In this document: positions 57,836-64,000 of the stretch, one piece after another | How positions within the stretch are numbered: position 1 is the first letter of the stretch | Layout of the letters: the number at the start of each line of letters is the position of its first letter | DNA from: Symsagittifera roscoffensis | Lineage: Eukaryota > Xenacoelomorpha > Acoela > Convolutidae | Reading direction: 5' to 3' | Assembly: GCF_963678635.1 (NCBI RefSeq) | Contig: NC_087066.1 | Location: forward strand, 3,846,485 to 3,910,484 | DNA: 64,000 nucleotides | Translations under genes and position numbers: made by a program | The notes under the pieces: model-generated | What the model was told of the DNA's origin: nothing | The model's database searches: none | Seen by the model: only the letters and a program-made list of their open reading frames with translations

Positions 57836-59390
57836 AAATTAGTCTGATATTTTCAAAAATTGAGTTGCCTCTGGCTTAACACACGTTGCATTAAATAAAT
57901 TGCTATTTACTTTGTTTTTTGTCTCTCCAGTATATGAAGTCCATTATCATCGCAATCATACCACGGATATGGGGAAGGGGGGAGTGGGGAAGTTCACGGG
58001 CGATGATGATTGACGAATGCTGCAAAAAGCAGTTTTCCCTGTGGCTTTGCCGAACGCAGCAAAAGCTTTTTTTAACCATCGATTTTACTGACGGTTTTTA
58101 CAAACTAAAATTATAATAACAAATTTCTTGGCTTTTACGAACAAACAAAAACTGATTTTAGAATACAAAAAAAAAGATCGAAATCGAATATAATGGATTA
58201 TAATGGATTTTTGAATATTGGAAATATCGATTAAAATCTTTTAGAAATCCATTCTCATGGTTAAATGGATCATCAAAATTGATTATATAGGGTAAGTTGT
58301 TGATGAAATAATCTATTCAAACCGCTTCTTTCCCACAAAAATCTAGTGATGGTCAACAAGATGATAACAAAAAAAAATAAATCGAATTTGATGTTTTTCT
58401 GGAGCATTTTTTATATTCAACCTTCTTTTGCTATTTTAAACCATCAAAAATGATGGGCATTGGATCCCATAGAACACATTATGTATGACTATTAACTGTT
58501 CATAGACCCCAAATGTGGAACTGTATGAGTAGCATTTTCTGTATGTAGCGACACGCACATTTCATATATGTGATGAATTGATGTCTGTCATTAACCGAGC
58601 AAAAAACAAAAAGGAGAATCGTTAACCCATTTGTTTCTCGATTGTGGGTAAAACTTTCAGTTACCTTTTCTGACACATTAAATTACAAGTAAAATGACTT
58701 ATTGTAGTATTTTCCTTGTCTTCAAGTGATGGGAAGCTTTTTTGCGGTTTCCGATTTGAAAACAAAAACAGCCGAACTGAAACCTCTTCCTCACTTGCAG
58801 TTTTCACGTGTCGGAACCGCATTAAAAGCTTGAAATTTATCTGATGAAGAAATTGAGCGGATCTTTTCAATGAGGAAAGGGATGTCTTTTTAGGTGCAAA
58901 TGTGCATATACTTACACACTGATTTAGTTCTTCATAGAGGTGGTTTTTTTCATGATAACATAGAGGGTGAATAATTAGAGTGATCTGTCATACTGCTAGG
59001 GCCAGCACAACAGTATCCAATTGAACTCAATTATCTTAAAAATGTATTTTTACTGTTTCAGTCACTACTCTTTAATAAAACTGCAAAATCAATATTAAAT
59101 GATACAAATTGGTACTTACATAATTTTATTTGATCTGCGTTAGAAGTTATGATATAAAAATATAATTCAAAGATATTATTGATATGCGATGAAACCTCAC
59201 ACAAATGATGTTTTTCAATAATGCTTTTCAATTTACACGTACTCAGTTCCAAACTGAACCAATAACCGACTCAATTTTCATTACTATTGACCAGCACTTT
59301 TTTCTTCAACATGAGTTTGTAAAGAATTTATCAAGATCGGATTTTTGTACAATTTTGTAAAAAAGAATTACAAATTTACTTAAGCGCTGT
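57836..59390. other. Intergenic or 3' flank, no gene recognised
   Basis: A weak R4-like piece lies near 58490-58560. The frame at 58661-58870 shows no domain. Confidence 0.5.
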
Positions 59391-59778
59391 TCAACTGAAT
59401 TTTTCGGCCAAGTCGATAAAAGCTGTCGGCGTATTCATCTCTTCCGCCTTCTTCTTCCTCGGCCTTCTGACCAAAACCTCTTCTTCCTGTTCGGCCTCTG
59501 GTTGTCGGTTCGAATCCTGACCGGGCCCTCCTTGCCCACTTTTGTCGACCTGGTCTGCGGGTGACGTCATAGGTGACACCGGGAGCAGCATGGCATTTCT
59601 GAATCCGTAAGGAAGTTTGAGATGAGGTGGGGGCTGTTGGGGTTTAGGGGGGAATCGGGTCATGCCGGGGTTGGTCATGGGAGTGCGTGGGTCTGAGTTG
59701 GGGTTCGTGTTGAAGGTGGGGGGAGCGAGGGCAATCAAATGAGATGAAGGGTTTGACATATCTAGATGCATTGGTCTC
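59391..59778 (-). CDS. Proline-rich terminal exon, probably of the receptor gene
   Basis: After acceptor GTGTTTAG the frame runs 129 codons to TGA. It is rich in Pro, has FPPKPQQPPPHLKLP (SH3-like), an acidic EQEEEV patch and a basic RRPRKKK patch, and ends AFIDLAEKFS. Composition (GC-rich, low TA) differs sharply from the flanks, which supports coding. The entry phase (2) has no matching donor in the exon at 61694-61241, so its link to that gene is an inference. Confidence 0.6.
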
Positions 59779-61195
59779 CTAAACACACTTCAGCATTTAA
59801 TTTTGAATTTCAGCATATATTGTTTCTCTGAATGTTGCTTTGGAAATCTTAGTTTTGGAGTGCTCTTGTTTTGACATAGCCAGAAAAGTTTTCAGAAGTA
59901 ATTGAAAATGGTTTAAAAATTTCATTAAAAATTAAGCCTTGTCAAAAATTCACAGCAATTAGCTTGATAATTTGATAATTCTCACTATATCATATTATTG
60001 CTAAAATTATTTTCTATCAAAGTAAAAAAGCCCATGAAATCACTACAAGCATATAGTTGTTCCATAGTTTGACTAACAGACTGGGAGGATATGGATGTGT
60101 GGGGTTGTCCACAAAGTCTGGCTGTCTTGCGGCCAGAATAGACAGGCTGAAACAGACCAAAAATGAGACACTAGTAGATCGCATAGTCTGCAGTGTGCAA
60201 TGTGTTTAGTTTTCATTTTGGTTCACCCAGTTTCAAGCCTCTGTTTATTATTACAATGAAGATGCATAAAATTTGCAGTGGTCATTTTTAATCTAAACCT
60301 TAAATTTTTTTCAGGCCATCAAATTTTAAATCGGAATGTTTTTTTTCAAAAAGAAACTTTAAGTGAGCAAATTGAAAAAAAAGCAGTTTTGATGGCCGAT
60401 TCAATTGAAAGTTTTGTTCCGCCTTTTGGATTTGAATTTGGGTGAAGTTGAGTCAATTTAGTTGAGTGAACCGTCTATTTAATTGTGACACCAAGCAGCA
60501 AACAATCAGAGGTGAAATGTGAAGACACCATTTCAGATGAGTCATGAACATTGAGTCAGACGTGCAAGAAATTCATGCAATTATTAAACAACTTTTATTA
60601 GATTTTTTAAAAAAATTTTCACTATTATTTTGACTATTATCAAGGAAACAGACAAAATTGTGCTAAAACCAGAGTCGAAACTTCACGTTGACATTATGAA
60701 ACAAAAAATTGAAAGTTTTTCAAACTTTTTGTGACCTCTTGTAATATGTGATATGAAAGCAAAAAAAAAATCTTTTTTTTTTACATCAGAGGCAGAGCCC
60801 ATCATTCCTAATCTCATTTTAGAACCCATTTCCATGTTCAAAATGGTCGCACCTTTTTTATCCAATACCAGTTCAAAGCGGGACTGTGTAAATCACTTTT
60901 TCTGTCATTCTGAAAATCAAACCGCATAAAATTAGAGCTACAAATGATATTTTAACAAGATTTCGAAGCTGTAAAATAATTTAGTCTTGATTGCATACAT
61001 TTGGCAACTAGTCAAGATAAGTCAGAGAAGAGTTAACGATTCAGCTTTTACTTTTGAAGCACAAATGAAATATTGAATCAAGTTTAGAATCGGAGAAAAA
61101 CCGGCAATTCGTTCTACAGATTTGAGCTAACTCGCATCGCAGCTTAACAAACTATACTTCAAAACACGGTTAGTCAGGTCGAAATGGGAAATCAT
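59779..61195. other. Intron or intergenic, no gene recognised
   Basis: The sequence is AT-rich with short frames only. Confidence 0.5.
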
Positions 61196-61198
61196 TTG

Positions 61199-61281
61199 GA
61201 GACATGGTTAGCACAGTTTGCAAACAACTGGATAACATGCTCACTCCTCTGCGGACACCGGTTCGAATCCCGGTGGGGCCG
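61199..61281 (+). repeat. tRNA-like sequence with A and B boxes (SINE-type relic)
   Basis: TGGTTAGCACAGTTTG at 61205 fits a pol III A box and GGTTCGAATCC at 61260-61270 a perfect B box, about 40 bp apart. The T stem lacks one G and the acceptor halves do not pair, so it is not a working tRNA. It runs opposite to the receptor exon, whose last codons (PPGFEPVSAEE) it supplies. Confidence 0.65.
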
Positions 61282-61694
61282 TCTGCGCACTAGGAGACGG
61301 CGTGTCTTCATCCCGCGGTAACTCGAGCTGCGGAACTACTGGGGAAGGTGAAACAGAACGGGATTGAGGTTGGTGTTGTTGTTGATTAGTGATCACGTGA
61401 TTAATTGAGTTTTGGTTGGTTAGTGGACGCGGGGGTAATGGCCACACGACACACGAATCATTATTGGTAGGAGGGGGAGGCACTAACGCCTTATCCGCGG
61501 CCGAGATGGGCGGGGGAGGTGTGGACGTTGTGAGGGGGTGGGGGATGTTGGCTCCTCCGGCGTTGCTTCCGTTCACTGATGAGTCATCCTGCGAGTAGTG
61601 CTCGTAGGCATACAGGGTCTTCCTCGGGACGGGGGAGAAGTAACGCAGGAAGGGGTAGACTCTCGCTTTGCTATTCACAAATGATACAATATAT
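61241..61694 (-). CDS. Receptor cytoplasmic exon
   Basis: The acceptor is TTCCAATTAG. The frame is open to TGA at 61241. It has a YAYEHYSQDDSS segment with two Tyr that could be phosphorylated, then Pro- and Gln-rich sequence. A spliced exit before the stop is possible, as several GT words occur, but none is strong. Confidence 0.65.
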
Positions 61695-63919
61695 CTAATT
61701 GGAAAACAAATCAAAGCAAGTCACCTTGTTTAAGGCTACTTTAAAAAAAAATCAGAAACGTACGTGAGTTCAAAGAACAATTTTTCGGAATATGATACGG
61801 ATGAATGATGTTATGCTTTCTAAGTAAATGTGTTGAAACAAAATGAACTAATTTAACTACATGAAGAAACTTATTATATTTCTGCGTTTTGGTTTTACTT
61901 ATATCCTTCATTGAGTTAGGAGGAGGTCAGTATTGCAGGGAAAGATCCCGGCAGTAGATCGATCTGGATCTTCGATTTCGATTGCTGGAAAGTTAAAATT
62001 CCTTCAACTCTGCCAGTCGCATAAATTATACATTCAATGGCGAAAAGTCACAGGATCTGAGTTATTAACTCAATCTCAAGCAGGGGCGGATCTAGGATCT
62101 AAGATTTTCTCGAGGGGGGGGGGCGGATTTTCAAAAAATGTTCGAAAATTTTGCCGACCTTTTTTTTAGGTCTACCAAATTGATTTGTCGAGCTCTCCGA
62201 CAGCACTGTTTTTCCCCTATTTTGGGCCAAATTTTCAGCGGCGCAGGCAAATTTATGAAAAAACAGTAAAAAAAAACCGTTTTTGGGCACTTTTTGAAAC
62301 AGAAGCAACACTTGGATAGTATGTCTTCAAAAGCAAATATCAAAATATTTTTGAGAAGGCATTTTTTGAGAATTTCCGAAAACAGAGTCAAAACATTATA
62401 TGTTCAAGAATTTCACAAGTTCCACTTAAATTTCATCAAAAAGCTCATTTATTTCAAAAACCATAATCAAAACATCAGAAAGTATTTTCGAAAATTGTTC
62501 TGATCAATTCAAATTTTGAGCGTTTTTTCCCTTATATTCGTTTTTTTCCTTTTATCAGTCTCTGTGTGTTTTTAAGTATTGTAAAAGGAGAGTTGAGTGT
62601 GAATAAGTGATTGAGTGACTGACGCTTGGCCGGCCTTGCGGAGACAGCAGAGGAGGATGAGGAAGAGGAGGAGGACGACCACCACTGCCACTATGATGAA
62701 GATGGGGGTCAGACTGGCAGCCTGGAAGTCAGTCGCTTGCGGCTCAATCGCGGGCTCTAAACGCAACAACAAGCTATAGAAGAAAGAAAAAGTTAGAAAC
62801 AGAAGAAGAAATTCATTCGAGTCAATCGAAAAGAGGCGATTTAAAAAGAGTAGATAACGAGACCAGTTGATCTGTTATATCATTATCTTTTTTTCTCAGA
62901 TTATATCAAGAGTTGATTAATCTTCGGTAGAGCGACAATTCGTGCAACCTTCATGCTATAGTTTCATGGAGTTGCGGTTTCGATTTATTGAATTTATGTT
63001 TCACATTGGTTGTTGAAATTGGTAATCACAAATTTTTTCTCATCTTTGATTGCGCGCGTACAGATAGGCAAAACCAACGAGAATTCGGCTTGAAGTCCCG
63101 TCGGCTTGATTTCCGGCACCAAAAACTTACATGTCTGGAATTACGGAAAAGAATCCCGACCAAGTATCGCCCGTTAAAAATTATTCCAGACATTTGTGTT
63201 CAATGCAATAAGTCCGAGTATTTGGCGATTAAATAAGTTTTGAAAAAAAAGCTTAATGATATATATAAAATCAACTTGATTAAAAAAGAGATTGAAGCTT
63301 TAATTCTGGTATTTGCTCTGCAAGCTAAGTGCTCACGTGTTCATTGCTTAACGTTTTGTTCACAATTCATTTTAACACTTCCTGGAAAAAATAGTTCATA
63401 CACAATATAAAAATCAGATCAAAAAACTTGTAGGTTAAATGCTCAATTTGTTAATGCGGAGGCAATCTCTAAGTACATTGCTTTATGCCAGACAAATGCC
63501 TTTGACAAATGACTTTCGTCAACCAGGCTCTTTTTCCTACCCCCCACCTGCAAATTTTTAGATTTGAAGTAACTGTTCACTTTGTCCGATTGTCGTGAAA
63601 ATTGCCATGCAGACTAATAAGGCCATGACAAACATATTTGGTCTTCATAATTAACCTTGTAAAATCACTCGTTAGAGCATAAAAATCATGTTTGAGTGAG
63701 GTGGGGGGAAAGGAAAAAGAGCAGTCAACCAGGAAGATTTAAATTTGTATGGGAAGTAGTAAGATGAAAAAGTGACCTTCTGGTTGTGTGTAGAGTCCGC
63801 TGAATCCCTGGCTCATAATGTATCTCTTTACCGGCTCCCCGTTCACCACCCCCATGTCAATCTCCCCCACAAACCAGATGGTGTAGCCAGTGTCCGGATG
63901 CAGGGGTCCATTGCAGATT
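61241..63919 (-). CDS. Single-pass receptor-like gene, 5' end outside the window
   Basis: Exons 63919-63777, 62756-62624 and 61694-61241 join with phases 1 and 2 exactly matched. The first ends an outer domain with ICNGPLHPDTGYTIWFVGE; the NGPL-x-P-x-T-x-Y pattern is typical of the last fibronectin III-like repeat of receptor tyrosine phosphatases and related adhesion receptors. The second gives a spacer and one membrane helix (IFIIVAVVVVLLLFLILLCC) with stop-transfer LRK. The third is cytoplasmic: SKARVYPFLRYFSPVPRKTL, then a Pro-rich tail with WPLPPRPL, a class of SH3 ligand. No phosphatase or kinase domain is in the window, so the exact family is open. Confidence 0.6.
62083..62290 (+). repeat. 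R3 hAT-like MITE, right end missing
   Basis: It starts CAGGGGCGGATCTAGGATC with a small repeat of GGATCTA, then CTCGAGGGGGGGGG and the GAGCTCTCCGACAGCAC block. I could not find the other end. Confidence 0.7.
62624..62756 (-). CDS. Receptor transmembrane exon
   Basis: The acceptor is GCGTTTAG and the donor AAGC/GTCAGT. It encodes EPAIEPQATDFQAASLTP and a 20-residue hydrophobic helix, followed by CCLRKAGQ. Confidence 0.75.
63527..63723 (+). mobile_element. MULE-like MITE with 9-bp target duplication
   Basis: The ends GCTCTTTTTCCTACCCCCCA and its near reverse complement GTGGGGGGAAAGGAAAAAGAGC (last 20: GGGGGGAAAGGAAAAAGAGC) bound about 197 bp. GTCAACCAG is repeated at 63518-63526 and 63724-63732. 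A 9-10-bp duplication is typical of Mutator-like elements. There is no frame inside. It lies in the intron between the two upstream receptor exons. Confidence 0.82.
63777..63919 (-). CDS. Receptor outer-domain exon (FN3-like end)
   Basis: The acceptor is TTTTTAG and the donor GAAG/GTCACT. The frame reads CNGPLHPDTGYTIWFVGE and VNGEPVKRYIMSQGFSGLY. GC content is well above the flanks, as in the other exons of this gene. Confidence 0.65.
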
Positions 63920-64000
63920 CTAAAAACACACTGCTGCTAACAGTATATGATATGACGGTAATAAACTATACTGTTGGTATATCTAAGTAAGTACAATCTA

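Noticed and set aside
61199-61281. Functional tRNA gene
   Set aside because: The acceptor halves do not pair and the T stem lacks a base, so only the pol III boxes are preserved.
61416-61598. Gly-rich plus-strand frame
   Set aside because: It is the opposite strand of the Pro-rich receptor exon.

Overview
The window is nuclear DNA from an invertebrate animal. It is AT-rich, its genes are split into short exons with GT-AG introns, and it holds a DEG/ENaC channel cluster, an Mnx/HB9-type homeobox gene, a Ty3/gypsy retrotransposon and many small dispersed repeats. There is one 200-base run of N (25193-25392), so this is a draft scaffold. I cannot name the species.

Layout. From 1 to 10 kb is repeat-rich. 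A gypsy LTR retrotransposon (1870-8549, 215-bp LTRs, 5-bp target duplication CAGGT) has landed inside an older short element, called R1 here. From 10 to 41 kb is a minus-strand cluster of amiloride-sensitive (DEG/ENaC-type) channel genes. Copy C (10.3-13.3 kb) is damaged. Copy A (19.8-27.0 kb) is nearly complete but has a frameshifted first exon and an assembly gap. Copy B (32.3-41.0 kb) has the best first exon. A and B lie in a tandem duplication with a period of about 12.4 kb. Exons 2-6 are nearly identical between them, while exon 1 is strongly diverged. From 37.5 to 45.7 kb is intergenic or intronic and carries two tandem R1 copies, a TG microsatellite beside a tRNA-Leu-like half, a minisatellite and a small Mutator-like MITE.

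From 45.8 to 47.8 kb is a three-exon, minus-strand Mnx homeobox gene of 465 predicted residues. Its homeodomain is split between positions 44 and 45, and its tail carries 42 consecutive Asn. From 51.87 to 54.48 kb is a 2.6-kb CpG-rich minisatellite of 22/32-bp units, followed by decayed relatives to about 55.28 kb. From 59.4 kb to the right edge, minus-strand exons with matching splice phases encode the membrane-proximal, transmembrane and proline-rich cytoplasmic parts of a single-pass receptor whose 5' end lies outside the window.

The genes do not form a pathway. The channel copies are paralogues of one gene, and Mnx and the receptor are independent neighbours. The non-genic DNA is mostly small non-autonomous elements: R1 (terminal hairpins), R2 (a conserved end segment), R3 (hAT-like, 8-bp target duplication), R4 (long hairpins) and a MULE-like MITE (9-bp target duplication). 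Several are shared between the duplicated channel copies and so pre-date the duplication. I saw no clear case for a wholly new biological system. The most unusual items are the minisatellite, the uneven divergence of the channel duplicates, and the R1 and R2 families.
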